A stretch of 64,000 nt of DNA from Microbacterium foliorum (GCF_006385575.1 NZ_CP041040.1:310001-374000); one strand, 5' to 3'; numbered from the stretch's first letter, positions 9,529 through 17,127 are shown. Notes: generated from the letters alone by a model not told the origin. A program made the numbers and translations.

Positions 9529-9608
9529 AGTCGTTCCACCCCCTTCGCAACCAGGGAGACGAGGGCGAACAGCGCGAGAGTCAGCGCGATGTAGATGATG
9601 TCGAGCAC
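9525..9608 (-). CDS. 27-residue membrane peptide ORF directly before kdpF
   Basis: An ORF of 27 codons from GTG at 9608: [20 protein letters not shown] then AKGVERL and stop. The stop overlaps the kdpF GTG start (CTGTGA), the same coupling seen between the other kdp genes. It predicts one transmembrane helix with a short charged tail. No strong Shine-Dalgarno is placed at ideal spacing (GGGAG lies about 14 bases upstream), so the start is uncertain. It may be a second KdpF-like accessory peptide or a leader peptide. I recall similar small ORFs in front of kdpF in other bacteria but cannot verify this here. Confidence 0.55.
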   Translation of the reverse strand: MLDIIYIALTLALFALVSLVAKGVERL

Positions 9609-9817
9609 GAGACTCGATACAACTCCCGTGCAGACCGGAATATCGCGATCCTCACGCTTTGCCTACGGGGGCGTGCAGGATGCATGCGACTTGCTCACAA
9701 CTCGGGGTCGTACGGACTTTTCTCGCGCCGCGTTGTCGCATCCGCTCGTCGCCGTTCGTGGTTCAGGTAGGAGGCGACCGGTTCAGGGGCCTCAGACATG
9801 AGAGGCGCGGTGACGAC
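9609..9817. promoter_or_regulatory. Divergent intergenic region upstream of the kdp operon
   Basis: This 209-base gap must hold the kdp promoter (minus strand) and that of the small gene on the plus strand. On the minus strand a GATATT box lies around 9639-9644, which would give a short leader before the 27-codon ORF. No clear KdpE binding site and no recognisable c-di-AMP riboswitch fold was found. The regulatory assignment is by position only. Confidence 0.4.
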
Positions 9818-10003
9818 GTGTACAACGATCCGATGATGGCGAGTGTTCTCTACCGACTTGAGGCCGAAGAGGCGGAGCAGACCATCGAGCGGCGCCGCGT
9901 CGCCCTCGAGCACCCCGGCATGATCAGGCGGCCGTCACTGTGGGCTCGCGCTCGCCGCGTCTGGGAGGGCGCCCCTTCTCGCCGAAGCCTCGAAGGGGAA
10001 TGA
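9818..10003 (+). CDS. Hypothetical small charged protein
   Basis: About 61 residues from a GTG start: VYNDPMMASVLYRLEAEEAE, then QTIERRRVALEHPGM and a basic tail. Internal ATG codons at 9833 and 9836 are alternative starts. The sequence is helical and charged, with no recognised domain, no membrane segment and no signal peptide. It lies just before the sigma-factor gene on the same strand and might be cotranscribed with it. The frame has good third-position GC, and the opposite-strand ORF looks like its shadow, so it is kept at moderate confidence. Confidence 0.5.
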   Translation: MYNDPMMASVLYRLEAEEAEQTIERRRVALEHPGMIRRPSLWARARRVWEGAPSRRSLEGE

Positions 10004-10110
10004 TCGTGATGACGGCCGGTTCGCTGCAGGTCCCGCTCGTCCGACCGGATGGAGAGAGCACGCATGACTCGAGGGGGCGGCATCCAGGGGTCGCGGTGCG
10101 GAATGACGCG

Positions 10111-11409
10111 ATGACGGCGGATGCCGGGCGGTCGCGTCGCGCTGATATCGATGAGCGAGTCGCCCACGTTTACCGCGAGGAGTGGGCGAGGATCGTCGCC
10201 GGGCTGACTCGGCGCTGCGGTGATCTCGGGCTCGCCGAAGAGATGGCCGCCGAGGCGTTCGCCTCCGCTGTCGAGCGGTGGCCGGGCGAGGGCGTGCCGC
10301 CGAATCCGGCTGGGTGGATCACCACCACGGCCTATCGCAAGGCCATCGATCGGCTGCGCCGGGAGTCGTTCCGCGACGCGAAGCAGCGGGAGGCGCTGAT
10401 GCTGCAGGATCCCGAACCTCCCGAGCCGACCGGCGCCATCGATGACGACCGGCTGCGCCTGCTGTTCACGTGCTGTCACCCGGCCCTGTCGCTCGAAGGG
10501 CGCGTAGCTCTGACCCTTCGTGTGGTTGCCGGCCTCACGGTCGAGGGGATCGCGCGAGCCTTCCTGATGCAGGAATCCGCCGTGCGGCAGCGCATCACGC
10601 GGGCGAAGTCGAAGATCAAGACCGCGCGGATCCCCTATCAGGTTCCCGCGCCCGAAGACCTGCGCGTGCGCATCGACGGGGTGCTGGCCGTGCTCTATCT
10701 CGTGTTCAACGAGGGCTACTTCGCGTCCGGCCCCGACGTGCCGGCGCTGCGCACCGAGCTGACCACCGAGGCGATTCGGCTCACAAGACTCATCAGAGAG
10801 CTGCTGCCCGACGACGCAGAGGTCGCGGGGATCCTGGCACTGATGTTGCTCAGCGAGGCGCGCTCTCCGGCCAGGATCTCGACTGAAGGCGAGCTGGTGC
10901 GACTCGATGAGCAGGACCGCGGGCTGTGGAATCGTGAGCTGATCGACGAAGGCCTGTCGCTTCTCGCCCGACTGCGTGGCTCGGCACCCGGTCGTTACAC
11001 TCTGCTCGCCGAGATCAACGCGGTGCATGCGTCCGCGGCGGATGCGGGGCGCACAGACTGGCAGCGCATCGTCGAGCTCTACGAGCAGTTGGAGCGCGTC
11101 GACCCGAGTCCGGTCGTCACTCTCGGCAGAGCCGTGGCGATCGCCGAGCGGGACTCGCCGGAGCGGGCTCTGGTCGTCGTCGAGTCGCTGCGCGATGTAC
11201 TGGCGGACTTCCACGGCTTGCATGTGACCCGGGCCGAGCTGCTACGCGCAGCGGGCAGACCAGCGGATGCCGTGGACGCCTACGACCGCGCGATCTTGCT
11301 CGCGAGCAACGACGCCGAGATCGCCCACCTGACCCGGCGCCGCGACGAGATCGCGGTGCCACCGGTGCCCGGACCCTCCGGGACCATGACGAACGGAGAG
11401 AGCAGATGA
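10111..11409 (+). CDS. ECF RNA polymerase sigma factor with C-terminal DUF6596/TPR-like domain (ECF42-type)
   Basis: About 432 residues. The N-terminal sigma-2 region reads VAHVYREEWARIVAGLTRRC and DLAEE-like GLAEEMAAEAFASAVERWP. Next come the sigma-4 region (LLFTCCHPALSLEGRVALTLRVVAGL, shown here in parts) and a long helical extension typical of DUF6596 sigma factors. This subgroup is linked to neighbouring DGPF/YciI proteins, and one follows here, overlapping by four bases. The ATG at 10111 fits homologue length; GTG 10096 (preceded by GGGG) and ATG 10009 (preceded by AAGGGG) are real alternatives. The group lacks a classical anti-sigma factor; the extension is thought to regulate it. Confidence 0.85.
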   Translation: MTADAGRSRRADIDERVAHVYREEWARIVAGLTRRCGDLGLAEEMAAEAFASAVERWPGEGVPPNPAGWITTTAYRKAIDRLRRESFRDAKQREALMLQDPEPPEPTGAIDDDRLRLLFTCCHPALSLEGRVALTLRVVAGLTVEGIARAFLMQESAVRQRITRAKSKIKTARIPYQVPAPEDLRVRIDGVLAVLYLVFNEGYFASGPDVPALRTELTTEAIRLTRLIRELLPDDAEVAGILALMLLSEARSPARISTEGELVRLDEQDRGLWNRELIDEGLSLLARLRGSAPGRYTLLAEINAVHASAADAGRTDWQRIVELYEQLERVDPSPVVTLGRAVAIAERDSPERALVVVESLRDVLADFHGLHVTRAELLRAAGRPADAVDAYDRAILLASNDAEIAHLTRRRDEIAVPPVPGPSGTMTNGESR

Positions 11410-11762
11410 GCAACAAGTACCTCGTGATCCACATGACCGACCCGACCGGCGAGACGATGCCGCGCGATGCCGACCAGCGTCTGCTCGGTGAGTGGGCGCA
11501 AGAGGGTGACGCGGCCGGACGGCTGGGCGACGGCGCACCCGTGGCCGGCCCCGAAGAGGCGAAGTCCGTGGCGGTGCGAGACGGCAAGGTGCTCGTCACC
11601 GACGGCCCGTTCCCCGAGTTCAAGGAGTGGTTCGCGGGGTATGACATCGTCACCGCCGAGTCGATCGACGAAGCAGCGAGCTTCATGGCGAAGCATCCGA
11701 CCGCCGTGATGGGGAGGGTCTACATCCTGCCCGTGGTGAAGCTCCCCTGGGACGAGGACTGA
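11406..11762 (+). CDS. YciI-related DGPF-domain protein, partner of the ECF sigma factor
   Basis: A 118-residue YCII/DGPF protein. The family signature appears as TDGPFPEFKEWFAGYDIV, followed by AASFMAKHP and a C-terminal LPVVKLPWDED. The start ATG overlaps the sigma-factor stop (ATGA), so the two are translationally coupled. Such proteins are almost always encoded beside ECF42-type sigma factors. Their function, whether enzyme or signal sensor, is not established. Confidence 0.85.
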   Translation: MSNKYLVIHMTDPTGETMPRDADQRLLGEWAQEGDAAGRLGDGAPVAGPEEAKSVAVRDGKVLVTDGPFPEFKEWFAGYDIVTAESIDEAASFMAKHPTAVMGRVYILPVVKLPWDED

Positions 11763-11841
11763 GGCCGCGCTCGAACGCGCTCTGCGCAACTGAAATGCTG
11801 CTATACAGCTTTCCGGTGAAGACGCATTACCGTACAATGGG

Positions 11842-12156
11842 GTGATGTCTACCGCAGAGTTCCATGGTTATGTCGGCGTCCAGAGCCGAGGCCTCATCGC
11901 CCTGCCTGCCAGCGTCCGCGAGCGTCTGCATCTGAACGAGCCGGGGACGCAGCTTGAGGTGACCGAGCGTCCGGACGGAGTCGTGGAGCTTCGTGCGGCG
12001 GTGCCTGTTCCCGCCGACCAGGCGTGGTTCTGGACCGAGCGTTGGCAACAACGCGAGCGCGAAGTGGATGAACATGTGAGTGCCGGCCGGGTGGCGTCCT
12101 TCGCGAACGGGGATGCCTTCCTCGAGAGCCTCGATGCCGTCGAGTCGGAGCAGTGA
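11842..12156 (+). CDS. AbrB/SpoVT-like antitoxin
   Basis: A 104-residue protein whose N-terminal half (GYVGVQSRGLIALPASVRERL, in parts) is an AbrB/MazE-type swapped-hairpin DNA-binding domain. The C-terminal half is helical and would bind the toxin (WFWTERWQQREREVDEHV). GTG 11842 and ATG 11845 are both possible starts. A TACAAT box at 11832-11837 ends 4 to 7 bases before them and no ribosome-binding site exists, so the transcript is probably leaderless. It overlaps the next gene by four bases, as expected for an autoregulated toxin-antitoxin pair. Confidence 0.8.
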   Translation: MMSTAEFHGYVGVQSRGLIALPASVRERLHLNEPGTQLEVTERPDGVVELRAAVPVPADQAWFWTERWQQREREVDEHVSAGRVASFANGDAFLESLDAVESEQ

Positions 12157-12464
12157 AGTTCGAGACCACCCCGAGCTTCGATGGCGATGTGCGCAGGCTG
12201 AAGCCCGCTCATCTGGCCGAATTCAGGAAGGTTCTGCGAGAGAAGTTCATTCCCGCCTGCGACGCATACGCCGAGGCCCCATCCACTCCGTGGCCGGCAT
12301 CACTGAGAGTGAAGTCCGTGCGATCAGCCCCGGGGATACTCGAGATGACATGGTCGTTCTCCTCGCCTGACGGTCGCGCCACGTTCGAGATCGTCACCGT
12401 CCAAGGTGAGCTGCGCATCCGTTGGCGTCGCGTCGGCGACCACGACGTCTTCAGGAACCCGTAG
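12153..12464 (+). CDS. RelE/ParE-family toxin
   Basis: A 103-residue basic protein. The pattern FDGDVRRLKPAHLAEFRKVL, then WPASLRVKSV, LEMTWSFSSPDGRATFE and RWRRVGDHDVFRNP is that of RelE-like ribosome-dependent endoribonucleases or ParE relatives. The start ATG overlaps the antitoxin stop (ATGA). The catalytic-type Arg/His residues near the C-terminus are present, so it is not obviously dead. Which target it attacks cannot be told from sequence. Confidence 0.8.
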   Translation: MKFETTPSFDGDVRRLKPAHLAEFRKVLREKFIPACDAYAEAPSTPWPASLRVKSVRSAPGILEMTWSFSSPDGRATFEIVTVQGELRIRWRRVGDHDVFRNP

Positions 12465-12514
12465 GCGACAGCTCAGCGAGGAAGCCGAGTGGTCTGCCGC
12501 TCGAGGCCCGTGTG

Positions 12515-12600
12515 CCGGTGGCAGTTGGCACCGCGCGTCTGAGCCGGACCCGGCACCAACCGCGACCGCAACCAGCATCGTCGGCACTGACTGCCACCGG
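12515..12600. repeat. Large inverted repeat after the toxin gene
   Basis: Perfect 11-bp arms CCGGTGGCAGT (12515-12525) and ACTGCCACCGG (12590-12600), with a second short pairing inside (GTTGG with CCAAC). It sits between the toxin gene and the promoter of the next transporter and probably acts as a terminator. There is no T-run. Confidence 0.6.
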
Positions 12601-12640
12601 AACGAACGCGCAGCGGCCCCACCGGATCTACACTCAGCGA

Positions 12641-13819
12641 GTGAGTGCGACGCGACGGCGGCTGGGAGCGGGGACGATCATCGTCCTGGCGCTCATCGCC
12701 GTGGCACTGGTCTGCATCGTCACGGGCGTTCTTCCGCCCTCGGATGCCGGGGCGCTCGGCGCCCGCATCGCGCCGGTGCTCGGGTTCGTCATCGCGATCA
12801 CGATCGTCGCGGAGCTTGCCCGGGATGCCGCGGTGTTCGACGTCGTCGCACAGCGTCTGGCTCGGTGGGGGCAGGGGCGCGTCATCCTGCTCTGGTTGTC
12901 CGTCGTGGTGCTCGCCGTCATCAGCACGGTGTTCCTGTCGCTCGACACCACGGCGGTGATCGTGACGCCGGTCGTGGTCGTGCTCGCGCAGAGCGTCGGC
13001 ATCCCGCCCCTGCCGTTCGCACTCGTCACGGTGTGGCTGGCGAACACGGCATCCCTCGCACTGCCCGTCTCGAACCTCACGAACCTGCTCGCGGCGCGGT
13101 CGATCGGTGACGACCCGCTCGCGTTCCTCGCGCTGAGCTGGGCGCCGACGCTCGTCGGGGTGCTCGTGCCCGTGGTGATCCTCACACTGCGACATCGGCG
13201 CACGCTCTTCGGCGGGTATCGCGCTCCGACCGGCGGAGACCCTTCCGACCGGGTGCTCTTCTGGGCGGCCTCCGGCATCCTGCTGCTCCTGATGCCCCTG
13301 CTCGCACTGACCCATGACGTGTGGATCCCTGCGACGGTCGCCGCGCTCGTGCTCATCGTCGTGTTCGGCATCCGGCGTCGTCATGTGCTCCGACTCTCGC
13401 TCGTGCCGGGGCAGGCGATCGGCCTGGCGGCGGCCCTGTTCGTCGTGGTCGAGACCGCGCACGCGAACGGCATCCTCGACTTCCTGTCGGTCCTCGCGAC
13501 CAGCGGCCACGCGCCCGCAGAGCTGCTGCGTCTCTCGGCAGCGGGCGCGCTCGCTGCGAACGGGGTCAACAACCTGCCCGCCTACCTGATCCTCGAACCC
13601 ACAGCCGGCGACCCGGTCGCGCTCATGGCACTGCTGATCGGGGTGAACCTCGGCCCGCTGATCACACCGTGGGCGTCGCTCGCCACGCTGCTCTGGCACC
13701 ACAGAGTGGTGTCGCTGGGGGTCGAGATCCGCTGGGGCAGCCTGATGCTCTGGGGTGCGATCGTCGCCGTGCCGACGGTGCTGGTGGCCACGCTCGTGCT
13801 CACGTTCGTCGCTGGCTGA
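12641..13819 (+). CDS. ArsB/SLC13-like anion transporter (ion transporter superfamily)
   Basis: A 392-residue polytopic membrane protein with about ten to eleven hydrophobic segments. Motifs such as FLSLDTTAVIVTPVVVVLA and LTNLLAARSIGDDP in the first half and GALAANGVNNLPAYLIL in the second are the two duplicated re-entrant loops of the ArsB/NhaD/SLC13 superfamily. The substrate is unknown: arsenite, dicarboxylate and Na+ exchange are all possible. The start is GTG 12641, placed 6 bases after TACACT (12629-12634) with no ribosome-binding site, so likely leaderless. It is distant from the arsenic genes at 47-49 kb, so arsenite export is not assumed. Confidence 0.75.
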   Translation: MSATRRRLGAGTIIVLALIAVALVCIVTGVLPPSDAGALGARIAPVLGFVIAITIVAELARDAAVFDVVAQRLARWGQGRVILLWLSVVVLAVISTVFLSLDTTAVIVTPVVVVLAQSVGIPPLPFALVTVWLANTASLALPVSNLTNLLAARSIGDDPLAFLALSWAPTLVGVLVPVVILTLRHRRTLFGGYRAPTGGDPSDRVLFWAASGILLLLMPLLALTHDVWIPATVAALVLIVVFGIRRRHVLRLSLVPGQAIGLAAALFVVVETAHANGILDFLSVLATSGHAPAELLRLSAAGALAANGVNNLPAYLILEPTAGDPVALMALLIGVNLGPLITPWASLATLLWHHRVVSLGVEIRWGSLMLWGAIVAVPTVLVATLVLTFVAG

Positions 13820-13856
13820 GACCGATCATTCCGGCGCCGGCCCCGGGTAGGGAAAA

Positions 13857-13937
13857 GGGCAGCGACTCAGGTCACGGGATCTGGGGGAGGTCCGCAGCAC
13901 GACATGGGGAGTGTGTGCCGGGTGAGGGTCGCTGCCC
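13857..13937. repeat. Inverted repeat after the transporter gene
   Basis: Perfect 10-bp arms GGGCAGCGAC (13857-13866) and GTCGCTGCCC (13928-13937). It lies between the transporter stop and the gntR promoter and is likely a terminator or boundary element. It has no T-run. Confidence 0.6.
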
Positions 13938-13970
13938 TACGCCTCAACGCTACGCACATCACGTCCGATC

Positions 13971-13999
13971 TGGTGAAATTTCAGTGCCTGATGTATGGT
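13971..13999 (+). promoter_or_regulatory. Promoter and palindromic operator of the gntR pair
   Basis: A perfect palindrome TGAAATTTCA (13974-13983) lies between a weak -35 (TGGTGA, 13971-13976) and a -10 TATGGT (13994-13999) at 17-bp spacing. AT-rich palindromes are rare in this DNA. An operator for one of the two downstream GntR proteins is the simplest reading. A four-codon ATG..TAA mini-ORF begins at 14008, at the expected transcript start. Confidence 0.5.
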
Positions 14000-14025
14000 G
14001 CGTCGGCATGACACCGGCATAAAGT

Positions 14026-14766
14026 GTGCCCGTGGGCGACATCAGCGCATCTCTGCCGATTCGGCCGCGGCAGCTGATCCGCGACCAGGTCTTCGCCACG
14101 CTCGCCGAAGAGATCATCTCTGGGCGCATGCAGCCCCTCGAAGAGATCCGCGACCAGGATCTGCAGGCCGAATACGGCGTCTCCCGCACGCCCATCCGCG
14201 AAGCCCTGAACCGCCTCGCCGACCTCGGGCTCATCGAAGTCAGCACCAACCGGTTCACTCGCGTCGCCCCGGTCGATCTCGACGCACAGGCCGACCGCGT
14301 CGAGACCGCCGTCGCGATGATCGGATACTGCGCGGTCAAAGCCGTGCCGACCTACACCGACGAGCAGGTCGCGTCGCTGCAGGAGCGCATCGACGGACTG
14401 CTCGCCGCCGGCCTCGCAGGAGCCTCCACCCGCGAAGGTCTCAGCCTCTGGTATGCGCTGTGGGGTGAGATCGTGCTGAGCGCCCACAACCAGACGATGA
14501 TCGACATCCTCGACGGGCAGCTCGCCCTGCACCTGACCAGAACCGTGCCCGCGCAACCGGTCGCCGCCGAGCTCGTCGACTTCATGCGCACGGGTCTCGA
14601 GCAGCTGCGCGCGCTGTTCGAGCGACGAGATGGCATCGGCGTACGCGAGATCATCGAACCGCTGTTCCTGAGATCGACGATCGATCCGCTCCGCGCGGCG
14701 GCTGCGTTCGCCGCCGCATCCGCCTCCAGCGACCCGACACGCATCGGCCGATCACCCGGGGAATGA
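14026..14766 (+). CDS. GntR-family regulator (FadR-like), first of a tandem pair
   Basis: A 246-residue transcription factor. The winged helix-turn-helix spans residues about 15-80 (RDQVFATLAEEIISGRM, EYGVSRTPIREALNRLADLGL). It is followed by an all-helical FCD-like effector domain. The start is GTG 14026, with GTG 14032 as an alternative; neither has a good ribosome-binding site. The next gene begins one base after its stop and encodes a second GntR-like protein, so the two are cotranscribed and may act as a heterodimer. The metabolite and targets are unknown. Confidence 0.8.
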   Translation: MPVGDISASLPIRPRQLIRDQVFATLAEEIISGRMQPLEEIRDQDLQAEYGVSRTPIREALNRLADLGLIEVSTNRFTRVAPVDLDAQADRVETAVAMIGYCAVKAVPTYTDEQVASLQERIDGLLAAGLAGASTREGLSLWYALWGEIVLSAHNQTMIDILDGQLALHLTRTVPAQPVAAELVDFMRTGLEQLRALFERRDGIGVREIIEPLFLRSTIDPLRAAAAFAAASASSDPTRIGRSPGE

Positions 14767-14767
14767 C

Positions 14768-15469
14768 ATGCCCGACCGGCGGATCGACAGACTGAACTCC
14801 ACGCGACTGCTGGGAGGGGTCGAGCAGCCACTGCCTCTCATCACCTCGAGAGCGGATGCCGTCGTCGACTCACTCGCGCACTCGATCGAGTCGGGCGAAC
14901 TGGCCCCCGGCGATCCCCTGTCGGTCACGGCCCTCGTGCAGCGCCTCAACGTCGCCGCCGGCACCGTGCGATCCGCCCTCGGCGCACTCGAGGCGATGCA
15001 CCTGATCGACCACCGACTGAACAGGGCGTCGGTCGTCGTGACACCGACCCCCGCGTGGTTCGTCGCCGTCGCCGCCGAATGCTCGGGCCTGTCGATCGCG
15101 GCGGCCGACCTCGGAATCGCGCAGGCGACCGAGGCGCAGATCGCCGAGTTCGCCACGAGGGCGGCGACCGTCAGAGAGCTCTGGGAGACCGACGACAACG
15201 ACCAGGCCGTCGGGGCAGAGGGACTGTGGGAGCTGCTCGACCTGCTCGCGGCGTTCTCGCGCAATCGATACCTGAGCACCCTGCACGCGTCGAAGAGACC
15301 GGCGCTGGTGCTCGGCATCCGCTCGCTCTGCCGACCTCGCAACCCCGCGATGCTGCGATCGGTCGTCGACGCGCTCGTCACCGCCGCGCGCGATCGCGAC
15401 CGTCTCGAGGCGACCGACCTGGTGAGAGACCTCTACACCTTCGTGGTCGACGGAGTCACAGACCTCTGA
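14768..15469 (+). CDS. GntR-like regulator, second of the tandem pair
   Basis: A 233-residue protein with an N-terminal winged helix-turn-helix (ADAVVDSLAHSIESGELAPGD, LVQRLNVAAGTVRSALGALEAMHLI in parts) and a helical C-terminal domain. The recognition helix (AAGTVRSALGAL) departs from the usual SRTPVREAL pattern, so DNA binding may differ from its neighbour. The start ATG follows the previous stop directly; GGGGAA lies upstream. Role unknown. It is convergent with the PaiB-like gene, and a type D repeat separates them. Confidence 0.7.
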   Translation: MPDRRIDRLNSTRLLGGVEQPLPLITSRADAVVDSLAHSIESGELAPGDPLSVTALVQRLNVAAGTVRSALGALEAMHLIDHRLNRASVVVTPTPAWFVAVAAECSGLSIAAADLGIAQATEAQIAEFATRAATVRELWETDDNDQAVGAEGLWELLDLLAAFSRNRYLSTLHASKRPALVLGIRSLCRPRNPAMLRSVVDALVTAARDRDRLEATDLVRDLYTFVVDGVTDL

Positions 15470-15474
15470 CCCGC

Positions 15475-15531
15475 TCCGGTCGCAGTCTGCGTCGCTCGGA
15501 CGGACCCGAAGCGGCACGAACTGCGACTGGA
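15475..15531. repeat. Inverted repeat type D, copy 1
   Basis: Arms TCCGGTCGCAGT (15475-15486) and ACTGCGACTGGA (15520-15531) pair at 11 of 12 positions, between the convergent gntR and paiB-like genes. The same arm sequence recurs at 53714-53770. Confidence 0.7.
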
Positions 15532-15571
15532 ACGTACGAGTGGCAGGGGCGAGGGCAGGCGCGAGATGGGC

Positions 15572-16165
15572 TCAGACGCGCCGCATCTCGGCCGCGAGTG
15601 CCGCGTTCGTCTCGTCGAACCGCCCGGTGATGTTGTCTCGCACCTCGGGAGACTTGTTCTGGCTCAGCTTGGCGCGCGCATCGAAGCGGTCGACACGCAT
15701 CCTCAGGCCCACGGTGCCCTTCGCCGCGCGACGCGTGCCGGCCTCATCCTCCGACAGGCTGCGCCCGTGCGGGGTGCCCTTCTCGAAGTGGTCGGTGAGC
15801 TGCGCGAGCATGGCGTAGTTCTCCTCCTCGCTGAGGATCTCGGGTGTGCCGTAGAGGTGGGCCGTGACGTGGTTCCAGGTCGGCACCAGGTCTCCCGGCG
15901 CGTAGAGGCTGGGCGACACGTAGTCGTGCGGGCCCTGGATGATCACGAGCACTTCGTGGTCTCCCAGCTCGTGCAGCTGCTCGTCGGGGCGGCCGAAGTG
16001 ACTCGCGATCACGATCTCGTGCTCGTCTTCGATCAGCAGCGCGGGATAGTGCGAGGCGACCAGTCCGGTGCTCGCGGGCGACACGAACGTGGCCCACGGG
16101 TTGCCGCGGATGAGGCGCTTCACCTCGTGTGGGTCGGTCATCAGGTAGCGGGGCGTGTGGCGCAT
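15572..16165 (-). CDS. FMN-binding negative transcriptional regulator family protein (PaiB-like)
   Basis: A 197-residue protein of the PaiB/FMN-binding split-barrel family. Signatures: MRHTPRYLMTDPHEVKRLI at the start, SHYPALL, HFGRPDEQLHEL, VIIQGPHDYVSPS, VPTWNHVTAHLYG and MRVDRFDARAKLSQNKS near the end. Members bind flavin and were first described as regulators of degradative enzymes; many are probably FMN-dependent oxidoreductases. AGAGGA precedes the ATG. It follows the EamA exporter gene by 13 bases and is likely its operon partner. Confidence 0.85.
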   Translation of the reverse strand: MRHTPRYLMTDPHEVKRLIRGNPWATFVSPASTGLVASHYPALLIEDEHEIVIASHFGRPDEQLHELGDHEVLVIIQGPHDYVSPSLYAPGDLVPTWNHVTAHLYGTPEILSEEENYAMLAQLTDHFEKGTPHGRSLSEDEAGTRRAAKGTVGLRMRVDRFDARAKLSQNKSPEVRDNITGRFDETNAALAAEMRRV

Positions 16166-16178
16166 GAGAAATCCTCTT

Positions 16179-17114
16179 TCAGGGGTTTGTGGCGGGTCGG
16201 GGACGGTTCAGACGAGTGCGCACCGCGAGAGCGGCGCACAGGATGACGGCTATGCCGCCCAGTGCGGTGGGCCAGCCGATCTGCTCGTGAAGAAGCAGTG
16301 CGGCCCAGGCGATGCTCATCACGGGCTGAACCAGCTGGATCTGGCTGACAGGGGCCATGGGCCCGATCGCGAGCCCGCGATACCAGGCGAAGAATCCGAG
16401 GAACATGCTGACCACGGCGAGGTAGGCGAAGGCGAGCCATTGCACGGGCGAGGCGGTCGGCGGGTCGGTGAACGCCGAAGCCAGGCTCAGCGCGAGCATC
16501 AGCGGCGCCGCGAGCACCAGCGCCCACGAGACGGTCTGCCATGAGCCGATCTCTCGCGCGAGCAGCCCGCCCTCGGCGTATCCGATGGCCGCCGCGAGCA
16601 CCGCCCCGAACAGCAGCAGATCGGCCCAGTGGAGTTCGCCGAGACCGCCGTTCTGCAGCGACGCGAAGACGACAGCCGCGGCGGCACCCAGGGCGGCGAA
16701 CCACCAGAACTCTCGTCCGGGATGCTCTCGAGTGCGCAGCACCACCATCACGGCGGTCGCTGCCGGCAGCAGGCCGATCACCACGGCGCCGTGGCTCGCG
16801 GGCGCAGCGGTCATCGCGAACGACGTCAGCAGGGGGAATCCCACGACCACGCCGCCGGCGACGATCGCGAGTCGCCACCACTGCGCCCTGGTGGGCGGAT
16901 GCTGACGCGTCGCCGCCAGCGCCAGGGCGGCGAGTGCTGCGGCGACGACCGCGCGGCCGGATCCGATGAACAGCGGCGAGAGGCCGCCGACCGCGATGCG
17001 GGTGAAGGGGAGAGTGAAGGAGAAGGCAGTGACGCCGAGGAGACCCCACCAGAGTCCGGCGCGTGAGGATAGCGGTGTACGCGGCCGGACGATAACGCTA
17101 CTCTGTTCCTTCAT
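16179..17114 (-). CDS. EamA/DMT-family transporter
   Basis: A 311-residue drug/metabolite transporter with ten membrane segments in two EamA repeats (GLLGVTAFSFTLPFTRIAVG, and FAYLAVVSMFLGFFAWYRGLA in part). Such proteins often export amino acids or related metabolites. The start is the ATG at 17114, which shares its bases with the oppositely directed ATG of the MocR gene. A TATCCT box at 17125-17120 lies 5 bases upstream on its strand, so a leaderless transcript is likely. The divergent MocR regulator is the obvious controller. Confidence 0.85.
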   Translation of the reverse strand: MKEQSSVIVRPRTPLSSRAGLWWGLLGVTAFSFTLPFTRIAVGGLSPLFIGSGRAVVAAALAALALAATRQHPPTRAQWWRLAIVAGGVVVGFPLLTSFAMTAAPASHGAVVIGLLPAATAVMVVLRTREHPGREFWWFAALGAAAAVVFASLQNGGLGELHWADLLLFGAVLAAAIGYAEGGLLAREIGSWQTVSWALVLAAPLMLALSLASAFTDPPTASPVQWLAFAYLAVVSMFLGFFAWYRGLAIGPMAPVSQIQLVQPVMSIAWAALLLHEQIGWPTALGGIAVILCAALAVRTRLNRPRPATNP

Positions 17115-17127
17115 GAGTGAGGATAGC
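17063..17127. promoter_or_regulatory. Direct repeats and overlapping divergent promoters (MocR/EamA)
   Basis: GTGAGGATAGC occurs at 17063-17073 and 17117-17127; the 15-bp extension differs at one base. Start-to-start spacing is 54 bp, about five helical turns. The right copy contains the minus-strand -10 (TATCCT) of the EamA gene. The plus-strand -10 TACTCT (17099-17104) lies between the copies. MocR proteins are known to bind direct repeats, so these are the likely operator half-sites. Confidence 0.6.

Noticed and set aside
9609..9817. c-di-AMP (ydaO-type) riboswitch before kdp
   Set aside because: Such riboswitches can precede potassium genes in actinobacteria, but the conserved helices and loop sequences were not recognisable here.
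9695..9913. Minus-strand 72-codon frame near the kdp promoter
   Set aside because: It overlaps the plus-strand small gene, which has a more protein-like composition; the minus frame looks like its shadow. Not certain.
12641..13819. Naming the transporter ArsB because of the arsenic genes elsewhere
   Set aside because: The superfamily includes many substrates, the arsenic operon is more than 30 kb away, and the neighbours here are unrelated.
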